Assembly (NCBI RefSeq): GCF_037076355.1
Contig: NZ_AP026968.1
Location: 450,501-514,500 of the forward strand
Direction: 5' to 3'
DNA: 64,000 bases
From: Streptococcus parapneumoniae
GTDB lineage: Bacteria; Bacillota; Bacilli; Lactobacillales; Streptococcaceae
Below the pieces are notes generated by a model. It ran no database searches, was not told where the DNA came from, and saw only the letters and a program-made list of their open reading frames with translations. The position numbers and the translations under genes were made by a program. Positions 25,104-33,498 of the stretch are shown here, in pieces; within the stretch, counting starts at the first letter, position 1, and each line of letters opens with the position of its first letter.

Positions 25104-25523
25104 ATGGTTTACAATATGACAGATACAAACATTAAAATTGGATTGCTTGACCTTGAAATGTCACAGTTTGATATTCCTAAGAAAGTAGTGGTTTTATCAG
25201 TTAGGGTGAACAATAAATACAAAGAAGTCAACGGCGAAAACGTGAAGACAGATGAAGTAAGTAAAATTACTTCTGCTGTTCTTGACGCTGACAAAGTGAA
25301 AGTTCTAACTGAAATGGGAATTTCTACTGATGACTTAAAAGCTATTAACCTAGAAATTATCGGAAATCTAGATAAGATTGCAAAACTTGCTCAAAATGAT
25401 GCTTTGTTGAATGTTCCTGTTGAATTGATTCGGCCTAAAGTTCGACTAGCTTGGAACATGGCTAGGAATAATTGGTCTGGTGTAAAAATTGTGTGTGAGG
25501 ATATTAAAGTTCTAGGAGAATAA
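25104..25523 (+). CDS. hypothetical protein between oriT and relaxase
   Basis: A 139-aa soluble protein with no family I recognise. It alternates short beta-like and charged segments (KKVVVLSVRVNNKYKEVNGE) and ends 4 bases before the relaxase gene. Its position directly after oriT suggests an accessory DNA-processing role, for example an oriT-binding or single-strand-binding helper; this is inference. ATG at 25104 follows AAGGAG. Confidence 0.7.
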   Translation: MVYNMTDTNIKIGLLDLEMSQFDIPKKVVVLSVRVNNKYKEVNGENVKTDEVSKITSAVLDADKVKVLTEMGISTDDLKAINLEIIGNLDKIAKLAQNDALLNVPVELIRPKVRLAWNMARNNWSGVKIVCEDIKVLGE

Positions 25524-25527
25524 TCCT

Positions 25528-26547
25528 ATGAATACAGTTAGAATAGATTATTTTGCTGTGACTGTTAAGGATGTTTCGCCAGAAAGAGTTCTGACAGACA
25601 TCCTTTTGATTCCTCTTGAAAACTTTACCTTGAATGATTGGGGCATAAATAAGTATAAGCAACATTATTCTTGTTCAGAAATTAAGGTGTATTTTAATGC
25701 TGATAGGCTTTCTATGGGTGTATTTATTGAATTAAAAGGGCAAGGTTGTCGTCAATATGAAGAATTTTTAAACAGTAACGAAAATAATTGGATTGCTTTG
25801 ATAAGTCGTTTATATCATCATAATGCCAACTTTACTAGACTAGATATTGCCCACGACATATTTGACGGTAGCTTAGATGTTCAACGAATATATGACTATT
25901 GCAAGAAAGGATTATGTATCTCGAAAGCAAAACACTTTGAATATCATGAGAAATCAGTTCTAGATTCTGGTGAGCGTGTAGGAGAAACAGTTGCAATAGG
26001 TTCACGAGGTAATCAGCAGTGGTGCATATACAATAAACGTATGGAGCAACTTGGTAAGCAAGAGCTTGTAGAAGTTCCGTCTTGGATTCGCGCAGAGCTT
26101 AGATGTTGGCAGGAAAAGGCTAATATAATTGCAGAGCAGTTATTTTTAAAACGTCCCTTATCGTCAATCTATTTTGAGGCTATCAATGGTCATTATCGCT
26201 TTGTTCGTCCAAATGCGACAGATAGCAATCTTTGGAGAAGAAAAAAAGTCAAGTGGTGGATAGATTATCTAGGAACTGAAAACCAGACAGTTCTTAGTAT
26301 TACAAGGGCTAAAACGACACTACGGCAGTCTGAGGCTTGGACAGAGAAACAAGTTGCGAAAACATTAGCAAAAGTCTATATTGCAAAGTATCAGGCCTAT
26401 GATGTTCAAAAGGCGGAACATTATATTCAAAGCTTACTCAAAGAGGGACTTTCAAGGCTAACTGATAATGATGAAAAGGATATAGAACAATATATAAGAG
26501 AACAGAATAGTTCCCAACTTTGGGGAACCGATGGAAGGAGTGACTGA
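25528..26547 (+). CDS. Rep_trans-family relaxase / replication initiator (MobT-like)
   Basis: A 339-aa protein of the rolling-circle initiator family that includes Tn916 Orf20 (MobT) and ICEBs1 NicK. Key motifs are FTRLDIAHDIFDG (metal-coordinating acidic residues), GETVAIGSRGNQQWCIYNKR with the likely nicking tyrosine, and WIRAELRCW. It should nick the neighbouring oriT and stay attached to the transferred strand, and may also drive replication of the circular form. Start ATG at 25528, 4 bases after the preceding gene. Confidence 0.88.
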   Translation: MNTVRIDYFAVTVKDVSPERVLTDILLIPLENFTLNDWGINKYKQHYSCSEIKVYFNADRLSMGVFIELKGQGCRQYEEFLNSNENNWIALISRLYHHNANFTRLDIAHDIFDGSLDVQRIYDYCKKGLCISKAKHFEYHEKSVLDSGERVGETVAIGSRGNQQWCIYNKRMEQLGKQELVEVPSWIRAELRCWQEKANIIAEQLFLKRPLSSIYFEAINGHYRFVRPNATDSNLWRRKKVKWWIDYLGTENQTVLSITRAKTTLRQSEAWTEKQVAKTLAKVYIAKYQAYDVQKAEHYIQSLLKEGLSRLTDNDEKDIEQYIREQNSSQLWGTDGRSD

Positions 26548-26550
26548 CAT

Positions 26551-26733
26551 ATGGCAGATACTATATCAAATAAGGATTTGATTTCAATGGGTTATAGGCC
26601 ATCAACAGCTAATGCTATTATTCATCAGGCAAGAGATATACTTGTTTCCAGAGGGTATACATTTTATAATAGAAAACGTTTGATGGTTGTTCCCAAAAGT
26701 GTTGTGAAAGAGTTGTTGGGAATGGACTTGTGA
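26551..26733 (+). CDS. DUF3173 family small protein (excisionase-like position)
   Basis: A 60-aa protein with a compact helix-turn-helix-like fold (ISNKDLISMGYRPSTANAIIHQA, ending LMVVPKSVVKELLG). DUF3173 proteins are regularly encoded directly upstream of tyrosine integrases in streptococcal elements and are thought to help excision. It lies 3 bases after the relaxase gene and 1 base before the integrase. Confidence 0.8.
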   Translation: MADTISNKDLISMGYRPSTANAIIHQARDILVSRGYTFYNRKRLMVVPKSVVKELLGMDL

Positions 26734-26734
26734 A

Positions 26735-27862
26735 ATGGCTTATATCGAGTATAAACAGCGTGGGAAGAAAAGGCTTTGGTCGTTCTCTATACGTGAGAGG
26801 AGCAAGAGCCTACTCCATAAAAGCGGATTTAAAACAAAACGAGAAGCTAAAATAGAAGCTGAGAAGGTGCTTCATAAGTTAAACACAGGAAGTATTTTGC
26901 GTTCTAATATGACTTTATCGGAACTTTATCAAGAATGGCTTGATTTAAAAATTTTACCTAGTAGTAGAAGTGAGGTCACAAAAAAGAAATACATCATGAG
27001 AAAAAAGGTCATCGAAAGGCTATTTGGAGATAAACCTGTATCACAAATTAAGCCCAGCGAGTATCAAAAAATCATGAATGAATATGGGAAAAGTGCCTCA
27101 AGGAATTTTTTGGGGAGATTAAACTCTTGTATTCGAGCAAGCATACAGATGGCTATTGCTGATAAAGTAGTGATAGAAGATTTTACTGCTTATGTAGATT
27201 TGTTTTCAACTAAGAGTGGACAAAAGGTTGAAGAAAAGTATTTACATACTGAATCTGATTATCAAAAAGTCTTAGTGTATTTGAAAAGTAAGTTTGATTA
27301 TCAGAAATCTATTGTACCGTATGTGATTTATTTTCTTTTTAAAACAGGCATGCGTTTTTCTGAGTTGATAGCTTTGACTTGGGATGATGTGGATGAAGTT
27401 GGAGAGCAAGTTAAAACTTATCGTCGTTACAATACCGCTATTCATAAGTTTACTCCACCAAAAAACAATACTTCAATAAGATTAGTTCCCATTACTTCAG
27501 ATATGCTTTCCTTGTTAAAAACATTGAAAATGTTACAACTAAAAACAAACAAAGAACTAAACATTGACAATAAAAATAATTTGATTTTTCAGCATTTTGG
27601 CTATGCCTACGATGTTCCAGATATTGGAACAGTTAATAAGGCTATAAAGGTAATGTTAATGGAACTGGAGATTTTTCCGATAATTAGTACCAAGGGTGCT
27701 AGACACACTTATGGTAGTTATCTATGGCATAATAACATTGATTTGGGAGTTATTGCGAAAATTTTAGGACACAAAGATATCTCTATGCTTGTTGAAGTTT
27801 ATGGTCATACATTGGAGGAGAAAATTAGTGAGGAATTTATGGCTGTGAAAAGTTTGTTGTAA
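26735..27862 (+). CDS. int: tyrosine-family site-specific integrase
   Basis: A 375-aa phage-type integrase. N-terminal arm-binding domain (YKQRGKKRLWSFSIRE), SAM-like core-binding domain, then the catalytic domain. Catalytic residues are Arg in TGMRFSELIALTWDDV, the ARHTYGSYL box, LGHKD and the nucleophile in VEVYGHT. It lies beside attR and should recombine the tRNA-Lys target. All catalytic motifs look intact, so the element may still be mobile. Confidence 0.93.
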   Translation: MAYIEYKQRGKKRLWSFSIRERSKSLLHKSGFKTKREAKIEAEKVLHKLNTGSILRSNMTLSELYQEWLDLKILPSSRSEVTKKKYIMRKKVIERLFGDKPVSQIKPSEYQKIMNEYGKSASRNFLGRLNSCIRASIQMAIADKVVIEDFTAYVDLFSTKSGQKVEEKYLHTESDYQKVLVYLKSKFDYQKSIVPYVIYFLFKTGMRFSELIALTWDDVDEVGEQVKTYRRYNTAIHKFTPPKNNTSIRLVPITSDMLSLLKTLKMLQLKTNKELNIDNKNNLIFQHFGYAYDVPDIGTVNKAIKVMLMELEIFPIISTKGARHTYGSYLWHNNIDLGVIAKILGHKDISMLVEVYGHTLEEKISEEFMAVKSLL

Positions 27863-27902
27863 AAACACGGCAAACTGCACGGCAATTTTTAAACGTAAAG
27901 CA

Positions 27903-27930
27903 AAAAAAGCCCTACATTATAAGGCTTTTT
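27903..27930. terminator. terminator at the right end of the mobilizable element
   Basis: AAAAAAGCC (27903-27911) / GGCTTTTT (27923-27930). It can terminate integrase transcripts and, on the minus strand, transcripts of the 6S RNA/tRNA-Lys unit. A similar hairpin lies at the same place beside attL. Confidence 0.8.
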
Positions 27931-27940
27931 CCTGTTGATT

Positions 27941-27955
27941 TAGATGCCCCCTACA
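27941..27955. other. attR of the mobilizable element
   Basis: TAGATGCCCCCTACA, overlapping the 3' end of the tRNA-Lys gene. Identical to attL at 22048-22062. Integration leaves the tRNA sequence intact. Confidence 0.88.
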
Positions 27956-28017
27956 GGGATCGAACCTGTGACCCACGGATTAAGAGTCCGCTGCTCTGCC
28001 AGCTGAGCTAAGGAGGC
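27945..28017 (-). tRNA. tRNA-Lys (anticodon CTT)
   Basis: On the minus strand 73 bases fold as a cloverleaf: acceptor GCCTCCT/AGGGGGC, D arm GCTC...GAGC, anticodon stem GCGGA/TCCGT with loop CTCTTAA, and T arm ACAGG TTCGATC CCTGT. Anticodon CTT reads AAG (lysine). CCA is not encoded. It lies 5 bases after the 6S RNA and is probably co-transcribed with it. It is the integration target of the adjacent element. Confidence 0.95.
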
Positions 28018-28022
28018 AAAGA

Positions 28023-28218
28023 AAAAAGCTGTATTGGTGCCGAAACTTCACGGTTTGTATTGAACCCGCGCAATTAAGCAGGTGGGCAACTCGCTCTAAC
28101 TGAAGCTGTTTCCGTGTGAGACGGCCTACATGCTGTTAGAAGACTTTTGTTTCCCTAATAATACAAAAAATAGTCGGTCAACACTTAAGTGTGAAGTCGT
28201 ACACCACAGCGTTTCTAT
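28023..28218 (-). ncRNA. ssrS: 6S RNA
   Basis: About 196 bases on the minus strand. The two ends pair (GCTGTGGTGTACGACTTCAC near the 5' end with GTGAAGTTTCGGCACCAATACAGC at the 3' end), forming a long rod with a large central unpaired region, the 6S design that mimics an open promoter and binds housekeeping RNA polymerase. It lies downstream of rarA and just before tRNA-Lys, a context I associate with streptococcal 6S RNA. A promoter is visible (TTGATT at 28247-28252, 16-bp spacer, TATCAT at 28225-28230, read on minus). Ends are approximate. Confidence 0.8.
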
Positions 28219-28281
28219 GTTTATATGATACCACTTTTTCAAAAAAAATCAAGAGGAAAGTGCAATTTTTTGAAAAGGATT

Positions 28282-29553
28282 TCAGATTTTTCGCAAACGG
28301 TCGATAGCTTCCTTCCTTTGAGCCAAAGCCCGTTCATATTTACCAGTATCTTCTGCTTGGAAATAGTGATGATTGCGGATTTTTTTTGGCAGATAGTCTT
28401 GCTTGACCCAATTTCCAGGGTAGCTGTGTGGATAGAGATAGTCTTGGGCATTCCCCAGTTCCTTGCTTCCGCTGTAGTGCCCATCACGCAGGTGTCGCGG
28501 AATAGGCAAGTGCCCTGATGTTTTGAGGTCAGCAAGTGCCTTGTCCATAGCTACATAGGCTGAGTTGGATTTTGGAGAAAGGGCCAAATCAATCACGACA
28601 TTGGCAATGAGGATGCGGGCTTCTGGGAAACCAATCCTTTGTGCAGCATCCAGAGCAGTCACGGTATGAATCTGGGCCTCAGGATTGGCCAAACCGATAT
28701 CTTCATAGGCGATAACAGTCAAGCGACGAGCGAGACTAGGCAAATCACCAGCCTCAATCAAGCGGGCAGCATAGTGGAGACTGGCATCCACATCGGAGCC
28801 ACGGATGGATTTTTGCAGGGCTGAGAGCACATCATAGTGTCCATCTCCGTCTTTGTCCATAGTAATATAACTCCGCTGCAGGCTATTTTCCATGATGTTT
28901 AGGGTGATATGGCGGATGCCCTTGTCATTCTCAGGGGTAGAGAGAACAGCCAAGTCCAGTGAGTTAAAGGCAGAGCGAAGGTCTCCGTTTGTAGAGGTTG
29001 CGATGAAATCCAGCGCATCCTCATCTAGTTCTACTGGGAAATCAAAACCACGTTCAGGGTTACATAGAGCGATCTGCAGGGCCTCTTTAACGTCTTGGTT
29101 AGACAGAGGTTCCAACTCAAAAATTTGAACGCGACTGCGAATGGCAGGAGTGACAGAAAAGAAAGGATTTTCAGTCGTAGCCCCAATCATGATGACCAGA
29201 CCACTTTCCAAAAGAGGCAAGAGGAAGTCTTGTTTGGTCTTATCCAGTCGATGAATCTCGTCTAGTAATAGGACGAGACCACCAGAGAATTTAGCCTCTT
29301 CCGCAATTTCTTGCAGTCGCTTTTTACTATCAACTGTCGCATTGAAAGTTCGAAAGGCATACTTGGTCGTTCCTGCGATGGCAGAGGCAATACTGGTCTT
29401 GCCGATTCCCGGAGGGCCGTAGAGAATCATGGAGGACAGGCGGTTGGCTTCCACCATGCGGCGGATGATTTTTCCTTGTCCGACCAGATGTTCCTGACCG
29501 ATGACCTGGTCGATGGTTTTAGGGCGCATACGAAGCGCGAGATTGTCTGGCAT
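28282..29553 (-). CDS. rarA: replication-associated recombination protein A
   Basis: A 423-aa AAA+ ATPase of the RarA/MgsA/WRNIP1 family that acts at stalled replication forks. Walker A GPPGIGKTS, Walker B LLLDEIHRLDK, sensor 1 GATTENPFFSV, and the C-terminal tetramerisation region with YEDIGLANPEAQ. Normal length. It is a single gene read leftward toward the 6S RNA. Confidence 0.95.
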   Translation of the reverse strand: MPDNLALRMRPKTIDQVIGQEHLVGQGKIIRRMVEANRLSSMILYGPPGIGKTSIASAIAGTTKYAFRTFNATVDSKKRLQEIAEEAKFSGGLVLLLDEIHRLDKTKQDFLLPLLESGLVIMIGATTENPFFSVTPAIRSRVQIFELEPLSNQDVKEALQIALCNPERGFDFPVELDEDALDFIATSTNGDLRSAFNSLDLAVLSTPENDKGIRHITLNIMENSLQRSYITMDKDGDGHYDVLSALQKSIRGSDVDASLHYAARLIEAGDLPSLARRLTVIAYEDIGLANPEAQIHTVTALDAAQRIGFPEARILIANVVIDLALSPKSNSAYVAMDKALADLKTSGHLPIPRHLRDGHYSGSKELGNAQDYLYPHSYPGNWVKQDYLPKKIRNHHYFQAEDTGKYERALAQRKEAIDRLRKI

Positions 29554-29668
29554 AGCAGTCCTTTCTAACGTGGATTTTCTGATGTATATGTGGTAAGATG
29601 GTAGTATCTATTTTAGCATATTTCCGAGCAATCGGGGCGATTAAAGAGTCGCATAGAAAGAGGACAAA

Positions 29669-30139
29669 ATGGCAACATATGGATTTTTAGATGTTTTAGA
29701 GGAAGAGTTGGAGAAGAATTTTCCCTTTGACTTTGAGATTAGTTGGGACAAGCGTAACCACGCGGTTGAAGTGAGTTTTCTATTGGAAGCGCAAAATGCT
29801 GCAGGTGTGGAGATGGTGGATGAAGATGGAGAGGTTTCATCAGACGACATTCTTTTTGAGGAAGCGGTGCTTTTTTACAATCCTGCCAAATCAACAGTCA
29901 ATGAGGAAGACTATTTGGCTGTCATCCCTTACCTGCCTAAAAAGGGATTTTCTCGTGAATTTTTAGCTTATTTTGCGCTATTCCTTAAAGATACTGCCGA
30001 GGTTGGACTAGATGCCCTTATGGACTTTTTGGAAGACCCGGAAGCAGAAGAATTCGTCATGGAATGGAACCAAGAAGTCTTTGAAGAAGGAAAAGTTGGC
30101 TTGGAAGAGGGAGAGTTTTATCCTTATCCGAGATACTAG
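29669..30139 (+). CDS. DUF3013 family protein
   Basis: A 156-aa acidic cytoplasmic protein found across streptococci, function unknown. It is rich in Glu and Asp (LDVLEEELEKNFPFDFEISWD; LEDPEAEEFVMEWNQEVFEEG) and has no signal peptide or membrane span. It is followed 18 bases later by the M50 peptidase gene and then a Nudix gene, so the three may form an operon. Confidence 0.82.
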   Translation: MATYGFLDVLEEELEKNFPFDFEISWDKRNHAVEVSFLLEAQNAAGVEMVDEDGEVSSDDILFEEAVLFYNPAKSTVNEEDYLAVIPYLPKKGFSREFLAYFALFLKDTAEVGLDALMDFLEDPEAEEFVMEWNQEVFEEGKVGLEEGEFYPYPRY

Positions 30140-30157
30140 GAGTTGGTTGGAGATTTT

Positions 30158-31225
30158 ATGAAGAAAATTGGGATTTATTTGGTTTATGTGCTAGCTGTTG
30201 TCTTTATTATGCTGGCTTTTGCTTGTGGAACAATCGCATTTGCAGAGTTGGGGTATTCCGCAGTTTTAGTTTTTACTTTTGGTTATGCCTTCGCTCTTCT
30301 AAGTATGTATGTAATCTTTATTCTTCATGAACTGGGACATGCTTTTTGTGGCTACTTGACAGGCTATAGGCTGGTGGCTTTTGGATTAGGACATTTTATT
30401 TTGACCAAAAAGTCAGGCAGGTTTCATCTTAGTAGAACAGCCATTCTGAAAAATGTTGGTGCTCAATACATTGGTTTAAAAGAGGATGAAAGCGATCAAA
30501 GAATCATCCTGATGCTTTCAGGAGGCTTGATGGTTCATCTCAGCTTGATATTATTGGCGATAGTGTTTGGATTTTTGACAAGAAGCTGGTATTTTGCAGG
30601 AACTTGGATTTTTCTTAATTTGTCTTTCTTCCTAAATAACATTTTGCCAGTCGGCATCACCGATGGCGCAAAAATTTGGGAATTGCTACAACACCCTGAA
30701 AATACGAAATACGCCTACCTGATGTTGAGGCATTCTGCCCAGACCTTGCTAGCTCCTCAAGAATATGATTTAAAAGACTTTATCATATCTGTTGATGAGG
30801 ATGTAAGAGGGAGTTTTGCAGAAAGTGTTCAAACTCTTCAGGGGTTGGTATTCATATTGGATGATAATATAGAACTTGCAAAGCAACAGTTTCAGTCTGT
30901 GCTAGAGAAAACAGATAATCCAATGTCTAAAACTATTTCTCAATTATACCTTCTTCAAATTGCTCTGATAGAAGGAGATAATAAGAAAGTGGAAGAATAT
31001 GCAAGTATTCGAGGGGTCAAATCCTTTTTATCTCTAAAAACAGCAGAAATGCAGGTCATTCAAGCTTGGTATCAATTTAAGGTAAAGAAAGATGTAGTTC
31101 AAACTCACAAGGCTATGAAGATTGCTAGACAGAAAATGAATAGCAGTCGGATGTTACGGGATGAGAAAAGTTATTATCAAAATTGGTTAGTCGAGCTGGA
31201 AAAGGAATTAACTGAAGGAGTCTAA
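30158..31225 (+). CDS. M50-family membrane metallopeptidase
   Basis: A 355-aa protein with an N-terminal intramembrane site-2-protease-like domain. Hydrophobic segments flank the zinc motif in FILHELGHAFCGYL, and a second metal-ligand region is likely at NNILPVGITDGAKIWELL (NxxPxxxxDG). The C-terminal ~170 residues are soluble and helical, perhaps TPR-like. The substrate is unknown. ATG at 30158 after TTGGAGAT is chosen over an in-frame TTG at 30143. Confidence 0.82.
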   Translation: MKKIGIYLVYVLAVVFIMLAFACGTIAFAELGYSAVLVFTFGYAFALLSMYVIFILHELGHAFCGYLTGYRLVAFGLGHFILTKKSGRFHLSRTAILKNVGAQYIGLKEDESDQRIILMLSGGLMVHLSLILLAIVFGFLTRSWYFAGTWIFLNLSFFLNNILPVGITDGAKIWELLQHPENTKYAYLMLRHSAQTLLAPQEYDLKDFIISVDEDVRGSFAESVQTLQGLVFILDDNIELAKQQFQSVLEKTDNPMSKTISQLYLLQIALIEGDNKKVEEYASIRGVKSFLSLKTAEMQVIQAWYQFKVKKDVVQTHKAMKIARQKMNSSRMLRDEKSYYQNWLVELEKELTEGV

Positions 31226-31226
31226 T

Positions 31227-31655
31227 ATGGACATAGAAATTTCTGATTTCACAGGCTGTAAGATTGCTTTGTTTTGTGGGGATAAGCTTTTGACTATCTT
31301 ACGCGATGATAAGGCAAGCATTCCCTGGCCCAATATGTGGGAACTGCCCGGTGGGGGACGCGAGGGGGATGAAAGTCCTTTTGAGTGCGTAGCGCGTGAA
31401 GTTTTTGAGGAACTGGGAATTCATCTGACTGAGGATTGTCTGCTTTGGAGCAAGGTTTACCCAAGTATGCTTTTTGCGGATAAACAATCTGTATTTCTAG
31501 TCGGCAAGTTAACGCAAGAACAGTTTGACCAGATTGTATTTGGAGATGAAGGACAGGGCTATCAGTTAATGAATGTCGAGGAATTTCTTAGTTCCAGTCA
31601 AGTTGTCCCTCAGTTGCAAGAGAGATTAAAAGATTATTTAAAAGTAAGTGATTAG
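31227..31655 (+). CDS. Nudix hydrolase
   Basis: A 142-aa single-domain Nudix enzyme. The Nudix box is complete: GGGREGDESPFECVAREVFEELGI with the REVFEE core. It hydrolyses a nucleoside diphosphate derivative not identifiable from sequence; the MutT-like start (CKIALFCGDKLLTILRDD) suggests nucleotide sanitation. It begins 1 base after the M50 gene stop. Confidence 0.9.
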   Translation: MDIEISDFTGCKIALFCGDKLLTILRDDKASIPWPNMWELPGGGREGDESPFECVAREVFEELGIHLTEDCLLWSKVYPSMLFADKQSVFLVGKLTQEQFDQIVFGDEGQGYQLMNVEEFLSSSQVVPQLQERLKDYLKVSD

Positions 31656-31792
31656 AAAGGATGGTTCGGTTACATTTCTAAACTGAACCCGCCCTAAACA
31701 CTGTGCCAAAAAGATAAACTTCTCTTAGACACAAGCGTCTTCAGAGAATTTCCTATTTTGACTTTGTGTTTTATGGGCTTGGTATCTTAATG

Positions 31793-32743
31793 ATGGAAAC
31801 ATGGCAAGAGTTAAAAGTTACAGTGAAGCGTGAGGGGGAGGAGTTGGTTTCCAATCTCTTGATTGAGCTGGGAGCGCAAGGCGTTGCGATTGAAGACAGC
31901 ATGGACTATGTGGGAAATGTTGACCGCTTCGGTGAGATTTTCCCAGAGGTTGAGCAACAGGAAGAAATCGTTGTGACCGCCTACTACCCTGACACGGTGG
32001 ATGTGACAGTGGTTGAGGCGGACTTGCAGGCTCGCCTAGCAGAATTGACAGATTTTATGGATTTGGGTGAAGTTAAGATGGGGACGACTGCCTTGGCTGA
32101 GGAAGACTGGGCAGACAACTGGAAGAAATACTATGAACCCGCTCGCATCACCCATGATTTGACTATCGTGCCGTCGTGGACAGACTATGAGGCGACTGCG
32201 GGAGAAAAGATTATCAAGCTGGATCCAGGTATGGCTTTTGGTACGGGGACCCATCCAACCACTAAGATGAGCCTCTTTGCCTTGGAGCAGGTCCTTCGTG
32301 GTGGCGAAACGGTGCTAGATGTGGGGACTGGTTCAGGGGTTCTCTCTATTGCCAGCTCGTTGCTTGGTGCCAAGGAAATTTTCGCCTATGACCTAGATGA
32401 TGTGGCAGTTCGTGTTGCTCAGGAAAATATTGAGCTCAACCCTGATATGGAAAACATCCATGTAGCTGCAGGTGATTTGCTTAAGGGTGTTGAGATTGAG
32501 GCAGATGTCATCGTGGCTAATATCTTGGCGGATATCCTCATTCATATGACGGATGATGCTTACCGCTTGATCAAGGATGAAGGCTACCTCATCATGAGTG
32601 GAATTATTAAGGACAAGTGGGACATGGTGCGCGAGTCGGCTGAGTCAGCTGGATTTTTCCTTGAAACTCATATGATCCAAGGGGAATGGAATGCCTGTGT
32701 CTTTAAGAAAACCAAGGATATTTCCGGTGTGATTGGAGGCTAG
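31793..32743 (+). CDS. prmA: ribosomal protein L11 methyltransferase
   Basis: A 316-aa SAM-dependent enzyme that trimethylates ribosomal protein L11. The N-terminal substrate-recognition domain is followed by the Rossmann methyltransferase with [14 protein letters not shown] and the NILADIL catalytic loop; [14 protein letters not shown] is diagnostic. The start METWQEL at 31793 is the family consensus, but the upstream ribosome-binding site is poor. It overlaps no neighbour and is followed at once by rsmE, a common pair. Confidence 0.95.
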   Translation: METWQELKVTVKREGEELVSNLLIELGAQGVAIEDSMDYVGNVDRFGEIFPEVEQQEEIVVTAYYPDTVDVTVVEADLQARLAELTDFMDLGEVKMGTTALAEEDWADNWKKYYEPARITHDLTIVPSWTDYEATAGEKIIKLDPGMAFGTGTHPTTKMSLFALEQVLRGGETVLDVGTGSGVLSIASSLLGAKEIFAYDLDDVAVRVAQENIELNPDMENIHVAAGDLLKGVEIEADVIVANILADILIHMTDDAYRLIKDEGYLIMSGIIKDKWDMVRESAESAGFFLETHMIQGEWNACVFKKTKDISGVIGG

Positions 32744-32744
32744 C

Positions 32745-33488
32745 ATGCAACAGTATTTTGTCAAAGGCAGTGCTATCTCTCCTGTCACCATCGATGACAA
32801 GGAAACCAGCAAGCATATGTTTCAGGTTATGCGCTTGAAAGAAGATGACGAGGTTACTTTGGTCTTTGATGATGGAATTAAGCGCTTGGCGCGTGTGTTG
32901 GATGTGGAAGTCCGTCAGTTTGAGTTGATCCAAGAATTGGCTGACAATGTGGAACTGCCCGTCCAAGTGACCATTGCATCTGGTTTTCCCAAGGGAGACA
33001 AGCTGGAGTTTATCACTCAGAAAGTAACAGAACTAGGTGCCAGTCAAATCTGGGCCTTTCCTGCTGACTGGTCAGTAGCCAAATGGGATGGCAAGAAATT
33101 GGGTAAAAAGGTTGAAAAACTAGAAAAAATCGTTCTTGGAGCAGCAGAACAAAGCAAGCGAAATCGTGTCCCAAGTATCCAGCTTTTTGAAAAGAAAGCA
33201 GATTTTCTAGCTCAGTTTGACCAGTTTGACTCTATCATAGTAGCCTATGAAGAATCAGCAAAAGAAGGAGAAGTCGCTGCGCTCTTACAAGCGGTCTCTG
33301 GTCTTGAAAAAGGAGCCAAACTGCTCTTTATCTTTGGTCCAGAAGGTGGTCTGTCACCTGCGGAAATTGAGAGTTTTGAAGCTGAGGGAGCAGTCTTGGC
33401 AGGACTTGGTCCTCGCATTTTGCGAGCAGAAACAGCACCGCTTTACGCTTTATCAGCCCTTAGTGTTTTATTAGAATTAGAGAAATAA
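32745..33488 (+). CDS. rsmE: 16S rRNA m3U1498 methyltransferase
   Basis: A 247-aa SPOUT-class methyltransferase that modifies U1498 of 16S rRNA. The N-terminal PUA-like part is followed by the knotted domain with FIFGPEGGLSPAEIE and LGPRILRAETAPL, the SAM-binding knot motifs. Start ATG at 32745 follows GGAGG one base after the prmA stop. Confidence 0.95.
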   Translation: MQQYFVKGSAISPVTIDDKETSKHMFQVMRLKEDDEVTLVFDDGIKRLARVLDVEVRQFELIQELADNVELPVQVTIASGFPKGDKLEFITQKVTELGASQIWAFPADWSVAKWDGKKLGKKVEKLEKIVLGAAEQSKRNRVPSIQLFEKKADFLAQFDQFDSIIVAYEESAKEGEVAALLQAVSGLEKGAKLLFIFGPEGGLSPAEIESFEAEGAVLAGLGPRILRAETAPLYALSALSVLLELEK

Positions 33489-33498
33489 GAGGAAGAAA

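Larger units (their letters stand above)
22048..27955 (+). mobile_element. 5.9-kb integrative mobilizable element in tRNA-Lys(CTT)
   Basis: Bounded by the 15-bp direct repeat TAGATGCCCCCTACA (22048-22062 and 27941-27955), which is the 3' end of tRNA-Lys. It encodes a DNA-binding-type protein, two small proteins, a TcpA-like coupling ATPase, an oriT-like region, an unknown protein, a MobT-like relaxase, a DUF3173 protein and a tyrosine integrase, all rightward. No type IV secretion genes and no cargo are present, so it would need a helper conjugative element. This agrees with streptococcal IMEs known to target this tRNA. Confidence 0.88.

Noticed and set aside
28239..28535. 98-aa frame overlapping the end of rarA
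   Set aside because: Out-of-frame shadow of rarA; the 6S RNA promoter and rarA explain the bases.
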